A stretch of 43,301 nt of DNA, from the NCBI GenBank assembly GCA_029259845.1, contig JAJDEI010000162.1:1-43301 (forward strand), in the 5' to 3' direction. Of this stretch, positions 19,026-27,531 are shown one piece after another. The notes below the pieces were generated by a model that saw only the letters and a list, made by a program, of their open reading frames with translations, was not told where the DNA came from and searched no databases. Source of the stretch: Planctomycetaceae bacterium (GTDB lineage: Bacteria > Planctomycetota > Planctomycetia > Planctomycetales > Planctomycetaceae). A program made the translations under genes and the position numbers. Within the stretch, counting starts at the first letter, position 1, and each line of letters starts with the position of its first letter.

Positions 19026-20183
19026 TCACAGATTCGATCCGGGGACATCGAAACTAGGCTTGGGTCCCGGCAGGCGGTGCTGTTCGACCAGCGGCCAGTC
19101 GACCTCGACGCCCAGTCCGGGGGTGTCGTGCAGGGTGGTGAACGGCCCTTCGATGGGGAGCGGGTCAGTGACGATGGAAAACTCGTGATAGCTCGGGCCG
19201 AGGCAGTCGCCGGGCACGGTTTCGATCTGCACGTTGGGGCTGGCGACGATGAACTGCATCATGGCGGCCGCGCCGACGTCCCATTCCAAGTTGGAGCCGA
19301 TCGTGCAGGGGATGCCGTGCTCGCCCGCCATCCGGGCCATGCGGCATGCCTGTGCAATCCCTCCCTGTTTGCCAGGATACAGCGTGATCGCGTCGCAGCA
19401 GTCGAACAGGATCAGTTCTTCGAGTTGCACCTCATCGAAACAGCTTTCGTCCGCGAGAATCTTGTGCCCGGTCGCCTCGCGCAGTCTTCGAAGCCCGTGA
19501 TAGTTGCCGCGCGGGAGCGGCTGCTCGACGAGCGCGATCTCGCAATCGGCCAGTTGCCCGAGACATGCCACCGCCTGCTCCTCGTTCCAGCCGCCATTGG
19601 CATCGACGGTGAGCATTACGTCCGGTCCGATCGCTTCCCGGACCGCTCGCACGCGGAGAATGTCCTGCTCCGGGTCGGTGCCGACTTTGACCTTGATGGT
19701 TTCGAAACCGTTTGCCACGAGCGCCGCCGCGCGCTGGGCGGCGACCGCCGGCTCATAGGCACCGAGCGAGAAGCGGTTACGAATCGTCAGCGGTCGGCAC
19801 GCTCCGCCGAGCAGTTCGTACACCGGCTTCTGCTGTGATCTCGCGACAACATCCCAACAGGCCATTTCGATCGCCGCCTTGGCGAACCAGTTACCGACGG
19901 CGACCGCGTTCATCCGGTCGCTGATCGCGTCGATTTCCCGCGGATCGCAGCCGTTGAGCAGCGGAAAGAATAATCGTTCTAGAATCGCCTGCGCGCCCCA
20001 CACGGTCTCGCCGCTCCACTGCGGGGTGACGGTCGCCTCCCCGACCCCGACGAGGCCGTCGTCCGTTTCCAGCCGCACGAGGACGAAGTCCGATTCGTCA
20101 TGCCGCCCGAGGGCGGACACCATTCGCCGTTCCGGTTTGAGGGGGATGCGAACAGGAATCGCCTCGAGGGATGCAATTCGCAT
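19026..20183 (-). CDS. enolase-superfamily enzyme (mandelate racemase/muconate lactonizing type)
   Basis: 385 aa. N-terminal capping domain: MRIASLEAIPVRIPLKPE, VLVRLETDDGLVGVGE. Barrel residues: FETIKVKVGTDP (Lys-x-Lys acid/base pair), MLTVDANGGWN (metal Asp), EIALVEQPLPRGN (metal Glu), KILADESCFD (metal Asp) and ITLYPGKQGGI (second catalytic Lys). The Lys-x-Lys plus distant Lys pattern places it in the MLE subgroup (cycloisomerase, o-succinylbenzoate synthase or dipeptide epimerase). The substrate is not readable from the sequence. It lies 115 bp upstream of dnaA on the same strand and diverges from the DUF1553 gene. Confidence 0.85.
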   Translation of the reverse strand: MRIASLEAIPVRIPLKPERRMVSALGRHDESDFVLVRLETDDGLVGVGEATVTPQWSGETVWGAQAILERLFFPLLNGCDPREIDAISDRMNAVAVGNWFAKAAIEMACWDVVARSQQKPVYELLGGACRPLTIRNRFSLGAYEPAVAAQRAAALVANGFETIKVKVGTDPEQDILRVRAVREAIGPDVMLTVDANGGWNEEQAVACLGQLADCEIALVEQPLPRGNYHGLRRLREATGHKILADESCFDEVQLEELILFDCCDAITLYPGKQGGIAQACRMARMAGEHGIPCTIGSNLEWDVGAAAMMQFIVASPNVQIETVPGDCLGPSYHEFSIVTDPLPIEGPFTTLHDTPGLGVEVDWPLVEQHRLPGPKPSFDVPGSNL

Positions 20184-20224
20184 GGTCTGGTCTTTCGGCA
20201 GGGCTGTTCAAAGATTGAAGCTGG

Positions 20225-20303
20225 GGAACCTCGTAACCCGAAGCGTAAGCGAGGAAGCGAACGTGAATTAGCGATTCGTGCCACGCTTTCGGGTCGGGGT
20301 TCC
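20225..20303. repeat. imperfect palindromic intergenic element
   Basis: Arms ggaacctcgtaacccgaagc (20225 onward) and cgctttcgggtcggggttcc (20284-20303) pair as GGAACC...ACCCGAAGCG. The element sits within the 327-bp divergent gap between the enolase-superfamily gene and the DUF1553 gene. It is probably a dispersed planctomycete intergenic repeat; only one copy is visible here. Confidence 0.6.
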
Positions 20304-20513
20304 AATGAGCTTGTCCCCGGCGGTCTTCTCCAAAGTGAAACGTTGAATGGCCCTGGGCCTTTCGGAGAGAAGCTCGCGTGGTCACGGGGCCGGCAGTATA
20401 CTGGAAACGGTGAATCATTGGCCAAGGACCTTGGCTTGTGACCACTCCCGCCGGTCGAATTCCGACGCGTTTTCGATCGCCCGCCTCGAATCTGTTCCTT
20501 CCTCGGATTTGTG

Positions 20514-23500
20514 ATGATGATCACAGCGTTTTTCAGGGCGACCCGCTTGGCCAGTCGCTCGGCAATCATTGTGGCACTGATTGTCATGGGGGGGCAGCGT
20601 CTCCGAGCTGAGGACTCGGCGATGCAATTCTTTGAGAACCAAGTGCGTCCGCTGCTGGTCAGGCGGTGCAGCGAGTGTCACGGAGAAAAAAAACAGCAGG
20701 GCGGACTGCGGGCCGATTCGCGGGCATCGCTGATGAAGGGGGGCGACACCGGTCCGGCACTTTCTCCGGGCGCGGCGGATGAGAGCCTGATGATTCAGGC
20801 GGTCCGTCGCGAAGGCGATTTCGAGATGCCCCCCGAAGAAGAGTTGACCGCCGCGGAGGTCGCGATCCTCACGCAATGGGTTCAGCAGGGGGCGGTCTGG
20901 CCGGAGGAGGAGCCTCCCTCGACCCTCACGGTGGTCGAGAAGGCAAAGGATCACTGGGCGTTTCAAGCGGTGCATGATCCGGCGGTTCCCGAACTCCGCA
21001 ACGGTGACGGGGTGCGAACGCCCGTCGATGCGTTTGTATCGGCGAAGCGGGAAGCCGCCGGGCTGCCGTCGTCTCCGGAAGCGGACCGTCGCACGCTCAT
21101 TCGTCGGGCGACCTACACGCTGACCGGGCTCCCGCCGTCCCCGGAGGAGGTGGCCCGTTTCGTCAACGACCCCGACCCGCTCGCCTACGAGCATCTGGTC
21201 GATCGGTTGCTCGACTCGCCCCATTACGGCGAGCATTGGGCGCGGCACTGGCTCGACGTCGCCCGCTACGCCGACACCAAAGGATACGTCTACGCCCGCG
21301 AGGAACGCTTCTGGGTCCAAAGTTGGGCCTACCGCGACTGGGTCGTGAACGCATTGAATGCCGACATGCCTTACGACCGTTTTCTGCTCCTGCAGATCGC
21401 TGCCGACCAAGTGCCCGATCGCGAGCAAAGCGATCTGGCGGCGATGGGATTCCTCACACTCGGCCGCCGCTTCCTGGGGGTCGAACGCGACATCATTGAC
21501 GATCGCATTGACGTTGTCTGCCGCGGCACAATGGCGCTCACCGTCGGCTGCGCCCGCTGTCACGACCACAAATATGATCCGATTCCGACCGCCGATTACT
21601 ACTCGCTGTACGGCGTGTTCGACAGTTGTGCCGAACGGTTGGTCGCAGCCGGTTCGGAACCTCAGGATGAGGCGTTCCTCAAGGAGTTACAGGCTCGGCA
21701 GGAGAAGTTGCGGGACGGTCTTGCTGAAAGCCGGGCCGCTTCGTCAAAACGAGCCCGGGAGCGGATCGCCGACTACCTCAAGGCGCAAACGGAACTGGGC
21801 CAGTTCCCGCCGCAGGGCTTCGATCAGGTGTTCTACGAGTCCGATCTCCTGCCCTCGTTCGTGCGCCGCTGGGAGACGTACCTGCGGGACGCGGGCCGTC
21901 GCAACGATCCTGTCTTTGTCCCGTGGCACGCCTACGCCGCGCTCAGCGACGACGAGTTCGCCCAACTGACCGAGGGTGTGACGCGGCAACTCCAAGCGTC
22001 TGGGCCGGGTGTCATCAACCCGCTTGTCGCGGAGGCATTCGCGACTCCGCCGGCATCCTTCGCGGAAGTGATCGAGCGATACGCGGCCTTATTCACGGGG
22101 ATTGACGCCCGCTGGCAGAATGTTGTTCAAGAGGCGGGGGAAACAGCACCGCCGAGCGGACTCGACGATCCCGCTGCCGAACAATTGCGGCATCTCCTCT
22201 ATGGCCCGTCGGCACCTTGCGAAGTCCCGGACGAGCCGGTCGTGCATGCCGAGCGGTTTTTCACGACGGATACGCTCAACAAGCTCTGGAAACTGCAAGG
22301 AGAGGTCGACCGCTGGATCGTCAATTCGGCGGTCGAAGCTCCCTACGCCGTCACGCTCGTCGACCGACCGACGCCCACCGAGCCGCGGATCATGCTGCGA
22401 GGCAACCCGCTCAAGAAAGGGGACGATGTGCCGCGCTGGTTTCTGTCGGCGGTCTCCGGAGACGATCGCCAACCATTCCAGCACGGCAGCGGCCGTCTCG
22501 AGCTCGCCGAAGCGATCATCGATCCGACGAATCCGCTCACGGCGCGGGTGATCGTCAACCGCGTCTGGATGCTTCATTTCGGTGAGGGGCTTGTGCGGAC
22601 GCCCAGCGATTTCGGCACGCGCGCCGGGGACCCGTCGCATCCCGAACTGCTGGATTGGCTCGCGTCCCGCTTGATGGCGGACGGATGGAGCCTCAAATCA
22701 TTGCATCGGCTGATCCTCAACTCGGCGACCTATCGGCAGTCTTCGGCCGGACCAAAGGACCCTGAACAGCTTGCAGCCGCGCGGCTGCAGGACCCGGCAA
22801 ATCGGCTGCTGTGGCGGATGAACCGACATCGAATGTCGTTCGAGGAGTTTCGCGATTCGCTGCTCATGGCGTCCGGCGACCTCGATCGCCGCGTGGGTGG
22901 CAAACCGGCCGAACTGTTCAAATCTCCCTATCCGGTGCGGCGGACGTTGTACGGGCTTGTCGACCGTCAATACCTGCCCAGCACGTTACGGATGTTCGAC
23001 TTCGCGAACCCCGACCTGCACACGCCCCATCGGTCGGAGACCACCGTGCCCCAGCAGGCACTGTTTCTGATGAACCATCCGCTGGTTCTGGAACAGGCGC
23101 GTGCCATGGCCGAAACGTCGGATGCCGCTGCGCCGCCGCAAGAGAAGGTACGGTTGCTGTTCGAGCGCGTCTTCCAAAGAGAACCGACCGAACAGGAAAT
23201 GACCGATGCACTGCAACTCGTGAATGCCGCAACGGATGTCGAGACACCGCCCGCACCGGAAACGGCCGAGGATTGGCAATACGGATACGGAGTCGTGAAC
23301 GAGGAGACGAAACGTGTCGACGGATTTACGCCGCTGCCCCACTTCACGGGCACCGCGTGGCAGGGAGGTCCCAGTTACCCCGACGGGGCCCTCGGTTGGG
23401 TACAACTCTCCGCGACCGGCGGACACCCCGGCAACGACCGCCAGCACGCGAGTGTTCGCCGCTGGACCGCACCGCGTGACATGACGGTCAAACTCCATTC

Positions 23501-23843
23501 TTCGCTGACCCACGAACCGGCCGCCGGCGATGGCGTCCGCGCGTTTGTCATCAGCTCCCGCAGCGGACAACTGGCCCACGCATCGGTCCATCTCCGGACG
23601 GCTGATCTCCACGTCGATCCGATTGACGTCGAAGCGGGCGAGACGATTGACCTCGTCGTCGACATCCGCGACGTCCTCAACAGCGACCAATACCTTTGGA
23701 CGGCGACGATCACGGACGCCGCGACCGAGACGACATGGAACTCCGAAACAGACTTCCCGGACACCGCCGTCCATCAACTCACCGGCTGGGAACAGTTGGC
23801 ACAGGTCCTGTTATGCTCGAACGAGTTCTTGTTCGTCGACTGA
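20514..23843 (+). CDS. PSCyt1-DUF1549-DUF1553 planctomycete surface protein
   Basis: About 1109 aa; GTG 20511 and ATG 20514/20517 are alternative starts. A signal or membrane segment (SAIIVALIVMGG) is followed by a planctomycete cytochrome-c domain with CSECH near residues 53-57. Next come DUF1549/PSCyt2 (about 150-360: TLIRRATYTLTGLPPSPEEV, HWARHWLDVARYADTKGY, CARCHDHKYDPIPTADYYSL) and DUF1553/PSD1 (about 660-1109: NPLTARVIVNRVWMLHFGEG, PEQLAAARL, TTVPQQALFLMNHPLVLEQA, ending WEQLAQVLLCSNEFLFVD). Between about 960 and 1085 a beta-rich segment interrupts DUF1553 near its end. Such proteins pair with DUF1501 partners and are thought to act outside the cytoplasm in polymer processing. The exact reaction is unknown. 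Confidence 0.92.
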   Translation: MMITAFFRATRLASRSAIIVALIVMGGQRLRAEDSAMQFFENQVRPLLVRRCSECHGEKKQQGGLRADSRASLMKGGDTGPALSPGAADESLMIQAVRREGDFEMPPEEELTAAEVAILTQWVQQGAVWPEEEPPSTLTVVEKAKDHWAFQAVHDPAVPELRNGDGVRTPVDAFVSAKREAAGLPSSPEADRRTLIRRATYTLTGLPPSPEEVARFVNDPDPLAYEHLVDRLLDSPHYGEHWARHWLDVARYADTKGYVYAREERFWVQSWAYRDWVVNALNADMPYDRFLLLQIAADQVPDREQSDLAAMGFLTLGRRFLGVERDIIDDRIDVVCRGTMALTVGCARCHDHKYDPIPTADYYSLYGVFDSCAERLVAAGSEPQDEAFLKELQARQEKLRDGLAESRAASSKRARERIADYLKAQTELGQFPPQGFDQVFYESDLLPSFVRRWETYLRDAGRRNDPVFVPWHAYAALSDDEFAQLTEGVTRQLQASGPGVINPLVAEAFATPPASFAEVIERYAALFTGIDARWQNVVQEAGETAPPSGLDDPAAEQLRHLLYGPSAPCEVPDEPVVHAERFFTTDTLNKLWKLQGEVDRWIVNSAVEAPYAVTLVDRPTPTEPRIMLRGNPLKKGDDVPRWFLSAVSGDDRQPFQHGSGRLELAEAIIDPTNPLTARVIVNRVWMLHFGEGLVRTPSDFGTRAGDPSHPELLDWLASRLMADGWSLKSLHRLILNSATYRQSSAGPKDPEQLAAARLQDPANRLLWRMNRHRMSFEEFRDSLLMASGDLDRRVGGKPAELFKSPYPVRRTLYGLVDRQYLPSTLRMFDFANPDLHTPHRSETTVPQQALFLMNHPLVLEQARAMAETSDAAAPPQEKVRLLFERVFQREPTEQEMTDALQLVNAATDVETPPAPETAEDWQYGYGVVNEETKRVDGFTPLPHFTGTAWQGGPSYPDGALGWVQLSATGGHPGNDRQHASVRRWTAPRDMTVKLHSSLTHEPAAGDGVRAFVISSRSGQLAHASVHLRTADLHVDPIDVEAGETIDLVVDIRDVLNSDQYLWTATITDAATETTWNSETDFPDTAVHQLTGWEQLAQVLLCSNEFLFVD

Positions 23844-23909
23844 GCCAGGGGTGAATCAACACTATTGGAGGCGGCAGCGACGTCAGCCAACGAAAGAAAG
23901 AGACAATTC

Positions 23910-25340
23910 ATGAACGCATCATTCCGGCCGGCACCTTTGAATCGCCGCGATGTGCTGAGACGTTCCGCGCTCGGGATCGGCGCACTCAGCCTGGGAGCGT
24001 TGCTGAACGACGACGGCTGTCGCGTCGTGGATGCTGCCGAGAGCGCTTCGCCGAGTCCGCTCGATGTGCGCGCCCCGCACTTTCCCGGCCGCGCAAAGCG
24101 GGTGATTCACTTCTTCCTCAACGGCGGCCCCTCGCATGTCGACACCTTCGACGACAAGCCGGCACTTGCCAAATATGCCGACCAACCCCTGGGGGAGACG
24201 CTGAGGACCGAGCGCAAGACCGGAGCCGCCTTCCCGTCGCCGTTCAAGTTTCAGCCGTACGGCGAATCAGGGATCAAGGTCAGTGAAGTCTTCGCCCGCA
24301 CGGCCCAGCACATCGACGACATCGCGGTCATTCGTTCGATGTTCGCCCAGGTGCCGAATCACGAGCCGTCGCTCATGCTGATGAACTCGGGCGACTCGAT
24401 CCAGCCGCGGCCCAGCGTGGGGTCGTGGGTGTTGTACGGGTTGGGGACCGAAAACCAGAACCTGCCGGGGTTCATCGCCATGTGTCCGGGCGGACAGCCA
24501 ATCAAGGACAACGCCAACTGGCGGGCGGCGTTCCTGCCGGGCGCCTTTCAGGGGACGTATGTCGACTCGAAACACAAAGAGTTGAGCCGGCTGATCGAGA
24601 ACATCGAGCATCCGCAAATCTCGTCGGCGGACCAGCGTCGGCAGCTCAACCTGCTCGCCCGCTGGAACGAGCGGCACCGGGCCGACCGCAGCGACGACCG
24701 GCTCGATGCACGCATCCAGTCGTTCGAGCTCGCCTTCCGCATGCAGCGGCATGCGGCCGACGCATTCGACATCGCGCAGGAGCCGAAGCACATTCGGGAG
24801 CAGTACGGCGACGGCGTGCATGGCCGGCAGACGCTGATCGCCCGCCGCCTTCTGGAACGCGGCGTGAGGTACGTGCAGCTCTGGCACGGGGCGGGGCAGC
24901 CCTGGGACAACCACGCCAAGATCGAAGAGAACATCCGGCGGCTGGCGGGCGAGCTGGACGGGCCGATCGCCGCGCTGCTGGCCGACCTCAAACAGCGCGG
25001 CATGTTCGAGGACACGCTCGTCCTCTGGGGCGGCGAATTCGGTCGCACGCCGACCGTCGAACTGGGCGCCAAAGGCGACCCCAAACTGGGCCGCGATCAC
25101 AACCATTACGGGTTCTCCGTCTGGATGGCGGGCGGCGGTATCAAAGGCGGCACGGTCCGGGGGGCGACCGACGACTTCGGTTTCAAAGCCGTCGAAGACC
25201 GCACCAGCGTCCACGACCTGCACGCCACCATGCTACACCTGCTCGGCTTCGACCACGAGCGGCTCACCTACCGCTACGCCGGCCGCGATTTCCGCCTGAC
25301 CGATGTCTCCGGCAACGTCCTGCATGACATCTTGGCGTGA
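23910..25340 (+). CDS. DUF1501 protein with twin-arginine signal
   Basis: About 476 aa from MNASFRPAPLNRRDVLRRSA; an upstream ATG at 23865 is in frame but less likely. A Tat-type signal (NRRDVLRRSALGIGALSLG) is followed by RVIHFFLNGGPSHVDTFDDK, GSWVLYGLGTENQNLPGFIA, LLERGVRYVQLWHGAGQPWDN (pieces), VLWGGEFGRTPT and DHNHYGFSVWMAGGGIKGG. DUF1501 belongs to the alkaline-phosphatase/sulfatase-like fold with metal-binding His/Asp clusters. It is exported folded and almost always follows a DUF1549/DUF1553 gene, as here (67 bp after the upstream stop). Its catalytic activity is unproven. Confidence 0.92.
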   Translation: MNASFRPAPLNRRDVLRRSALGIGALSLGALLNDDGCRVVDAAESASPSPLDVRAPHFPGRAKRVIHFFLNGGPSHVDTFDDKPALAKYADQPLGETLRTERKTGAAFPSPFKFQPYGESGIKVSEVFARTAQHIDDIAVIRSMFAQVPNHEPSLMLMNSGDSIQPRPSVGSWVLYGLGTENQNLPGFIAMCPGGQPIKDNANWRAAFLPGAFQGTYVDSKHKELSRLIENIEHPQISSADQRRQLNLLARWNERHRADRSDDRLDARIQSFELAFRMQRHAADAFDIAQEPKHIREQYGDGVHGRQTLIARRLLERGVRYVQLWHGAGQPWDNHAKIEENIRRLAGELDGPIAALLADLKQRGMFEDTLVLWGGEFGRTPTVELGAKGDPKLGRDHNHYGFSVWMAGGGIKGGTVRGATDDFGFKAVEDRTSVHDLHATMLHLLGFDHERLTYRYAGRDFRLTDVSGNVLHDILA

Positions 25341-25366
25341 GCCGGTTCGTATCGGAGTTAATTCGG

Positions 25367-26350
25367 ATGCCGCCCATCACTCGCCGTGACGCGCTCGCCA
25401 CCCTGGCGGCGGTTTCGCTCACACCCCGGTTCGCCGTCGCGGCAGTTCCTCGCTGCGGATCGCTCGGTGCCGATCGTCTGACCTATGTCAAGCGCCCGCA
25501 GCCCGTGTTCGCGGCGGGGGATGCGGGATGGGAAGCGGGCGGGGTGTTGCACATCGCCGTTTGCCGGCATGAGGAGACGTACTTCCTGTATGACACGGCG
25601 GTCGCGTCTCCCGGTTACGGTTACCGGACCATCGGCGTCGCCACTTCGGCGGACGGCGTTGAATGGACGCGCGGCTCCGATCGGCCCGTGCTCACGCGCG
25701 GCACGGAAGGGAGCTTCGACGACGTCCATCTACATATGCCGAGCGTGCTGTTCGATGCGCAGCTCGGCAAGTTTCGCATGTGGTACGCCGGCTATCAAAA
25801 CAATCGCGGCAACACCATCGGCTATGCTGAGTCGGACGACGGCCTGAACTGGACGAAGCACGGACAAGTCCTCTCCTACGGCCCGGAGATGTCGTTCGAC
25901 AGCGGGTCTCTCCGGGAGCCATCGGTGATGTACGACGCGAAAAACCGGCTCTTCAAAATGTGGTATAGCGGCACGATGCCGAATCAGCACTATGGGCCGA
26001 CCGGATACGCCATCTCGGAGGACGGGATTCATTGGGGCAAGGTGGCCGCCATCAACGGCGACCAGGAACGGTTCATCGGCATCCACGTCGTCCAGCACCG
26101 CGGCTGCTACCACGGTTGGTACGGCACCGGTCCCCACATCGGCTATGCAAACTCCCTCGACGGGCTGCACTGGCAATGGGCCGACCCGGAACTGGTCATC
26201 ACGCCCAGCCCCGGCACGTTCGACGCCCGTTACGTTCAGGCGCCGGTCGTCCTGCTCGACGAAGCCCACGACCGGCTGCAACTCTGGTACAACGGCGCCA
26301 CGGCCAACGAGCAATTAGCCATCGGGTATGCGGAGGCGAAGCTCATCTAA
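25367..26350 (+). CDS. exported five-bladed beta-propeller (GH43/GH117-like)
   Basis: About 327 aa. The ATG at 25367 follows GGAG, giving a Tat signal MPPITRRDALATLAAVSL. A GTG at 25337 overlapping the DUF1501 stop is also in frame. Blade repeats are visible: IGVATSADGVEWTR, IGYAESDDGLNWTK, TGYAISEDGIHWGK, IGYANSLDGLHWQW. They alternate with HMPSVLFDAQLGKFRMWYAG, REPSVMYDAKNRLFKMWYSG and QAPVVLLDEAHDRLQLWYNG. This pattern belongs to the glycoside hydrolase 43/62/32/68/117 superfamily of propellers. The catalytic acids cannot be assigned by eye. Close packing with DUF1501 suggests work on the same extracytoplasmic substrate. Confidence 0.78.
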   Translation: MPPITRRDALATLAAVSLTPRFAVAAVPRCGSLGADRLTYVKRPQPVFAAGDAGWEAGGVLHIAVCRHEETYFLYDTAVASPGYGYRTIGVATSADGVEWTRGSDRPVLTRGTEGSFDDVHLHMPSVLFDAQLGKFRMWYAGYQNNRGNTIGYAESDDGLNWTKHGQVLSYGPEMSFDSGSLREPSVMYDAKNRLFKMWYSGTMPNQHYGPTGYAISEDGIHWGKVAAINGDQERFIGIHVVQHRGCYHGWYGTGPHIGYANSLDGLHWQWADPELVITPSPGTFDARYVQAPVVLLDEAHDRLQLWYNGATANEQLAIGYAEAKLI

Positions 26351-26393
26351 CGGACTGGTGCCCGACCCCCACTGACCTTCCGATCGTCCCGCC

Positions 26394-27401
26394 ATGCAAT
26401 ACCAGACTCTAGGCCGCACCGCGATCGCGGTTTCCCGAATCGCCTTCGGTTGCGGGCCGATCTCCAACTTGATGACCGGTGAAGATCGGGAGCGGCAGGC
26501 GGCCGTTCTGCGGCACGCGATCGGTTGTGGAGTCAACTGGATCGACACGGCGGCGACGTACGGCAAAGGCCGCTCCGAACAGAGCATCGGTGATGCTCTG
26601 CGGGACATCGAAACGACGGAGCCGGTGCATCTGGCGACCAAGGTGCGGCTGATGCCCGAAGAGTTGGACGACATCCGCTCCGCCGTCCGTCGATCGATCG
26701 ACGGCAGCCTCGAGCGGCTGGGAGTCGAGCGGGTCACGCTGCTGCAATTGCACAACGCCATCACCGCCGAACGCGGGCAGGAGGCGACGTCACTCACGCC
26801 CCGCGACATCCTCGGACCGGGCGGCGTGCGGGAGGCGCTCAGCGGTTTGCGCGACGAAGGCATCGTCGATCACATCGGCCTCACCGCCGTCGGACAGGCC
26901 GGCCCGCTTCGCGAAGTCGTAGGGAGCGGCGCGTTCGACACGATTCAAGTCCCCTTCAATATCATGAATCCCAGCGCGGGCTGTGATGTCCCGGAGGACT
27001 TCGCCGAAGCCAGCTACGGCAACGTGATCGGACTCGCCCGTCAGCACGAGATGGGCGTGTTCGCGATTCGCGTGTTCGCCGCCGGGGCCGTCCTCGGACA
27101 TCCGCCGGCAGCACACACCGTCAACAGCCCGTTCTTTCCTCTCGACCTCTACCGGCGAGATGAGCAACGTGCCGCGCGGATGTGTGAGATGCTCGGTGAG
27201 AAGGGAGTTCTCGCGGATGTGGCCGTGCGTTACGCGGTGCAGCATCCGGGAGTCACCGCCGCCCTCATCGGTTTCGGTGAGCCGCCACACGTGGATGCGG
27301 CGATCGCGAGTTTGAATGGCGGGCCACTGCCGGATGAGGTCACGCACCGAGTCGAACAGATCGCGCTGGAACCAAGGGCCACTGAGAATTGCAGCGGCTA
27401 G
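26394..27401 (+). CDS. aldo/keto reductase
   Basis: 335 aa starting MQYQTLGRTAIAVSRIAFGC. The AKR catalytic tetrad is in place: Asp51 and Tyr56 (WIDTAATYGKG), Lys83 (LATKVRL) and His120 (LLQLHN). The NADPH-binding end carries VRYAVQHPGVTAALIGFGEP. It reduces sugar or aldehyde carbonyls, or catalyses the reverse, in the cytoplasm. It starts 43 bp after the propeller gene and ends the four-gene run, with strong hairpins immediately downstream. No export signal, unlike its neighbours. Confidence 0.9.
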   Translation: MQYQTLGRTAIAVSRIAFGCGPISNLMTGEDRERQAAVLRHAIGCGVNWIDTAATYGKGRSEQSIGDALRDIETTEPVHLATKVRLMPEELDDIRSAVRRSIDGSLERLGVERVTLLQLHNAITAERGQEATSLTPRDILGPGGVREALSGLRDEGIVDHIGLTAVGQAGPLREVVGSGAFDTIQVPFNIMNPSAGCDVPEDFAEASYGNVIGLARQHEMGVFAIRVFAAGAVLGHPPAAHTVNSPFFPLDLYRRDEQRAARMCEMLGEKGVLADVAVRYAVQHPGVTAALIGFGEPPHVDAAIASLNGGPLPDEVTHRVEQIALEPRATENCSG

Positions 27402-27516
27402 CCCAGGTTGCTTGCAACCTTTGGGCCGACGAAGTCGGCAGGAGGTCTGCAAGACAGCATCCCGCGCTCCGGTGACCTCCCACGGCAGCGCCGCCCCGAT
27501 TGGCAAGCAATCGGGG
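27401..27516. terminator. three stacked hairpins between convergent genes
   Basis: Hairpin 1, 27401-27426: GCCCAGGTTGC pairs with GCAACC(TT)TGGGC. It begins at the last base of the aldo/keto reductase stop. Hairpin 2, 27426-27438: CCGAC-GAA-GTCGG. Hairpin 3, 27494-27516: CCCCGATTG-GCAAG-CAATCGGGG, a perfect 9-bp stem 16 bp from the stop of the converging gene. No T-tracts are present. The arrangement could terminate both convergent transcripts or be a dispersed repeat. Confidence 0.5.
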
Positions 27517-27531
27517 CCACCCGCGCAATTG

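Noticed and set aside
20415..21569. 384-aa minus-strand open frame over the start of the DUF1553 gene
   Set aside because: Antisense shadow of a well-supported coding region; no family match.
24267..25223. 318-aa minus-strand open frame over the DUF1501 gene
   Set aside because: Antisense shadow; DUF1501 motifs are on the plus strand.
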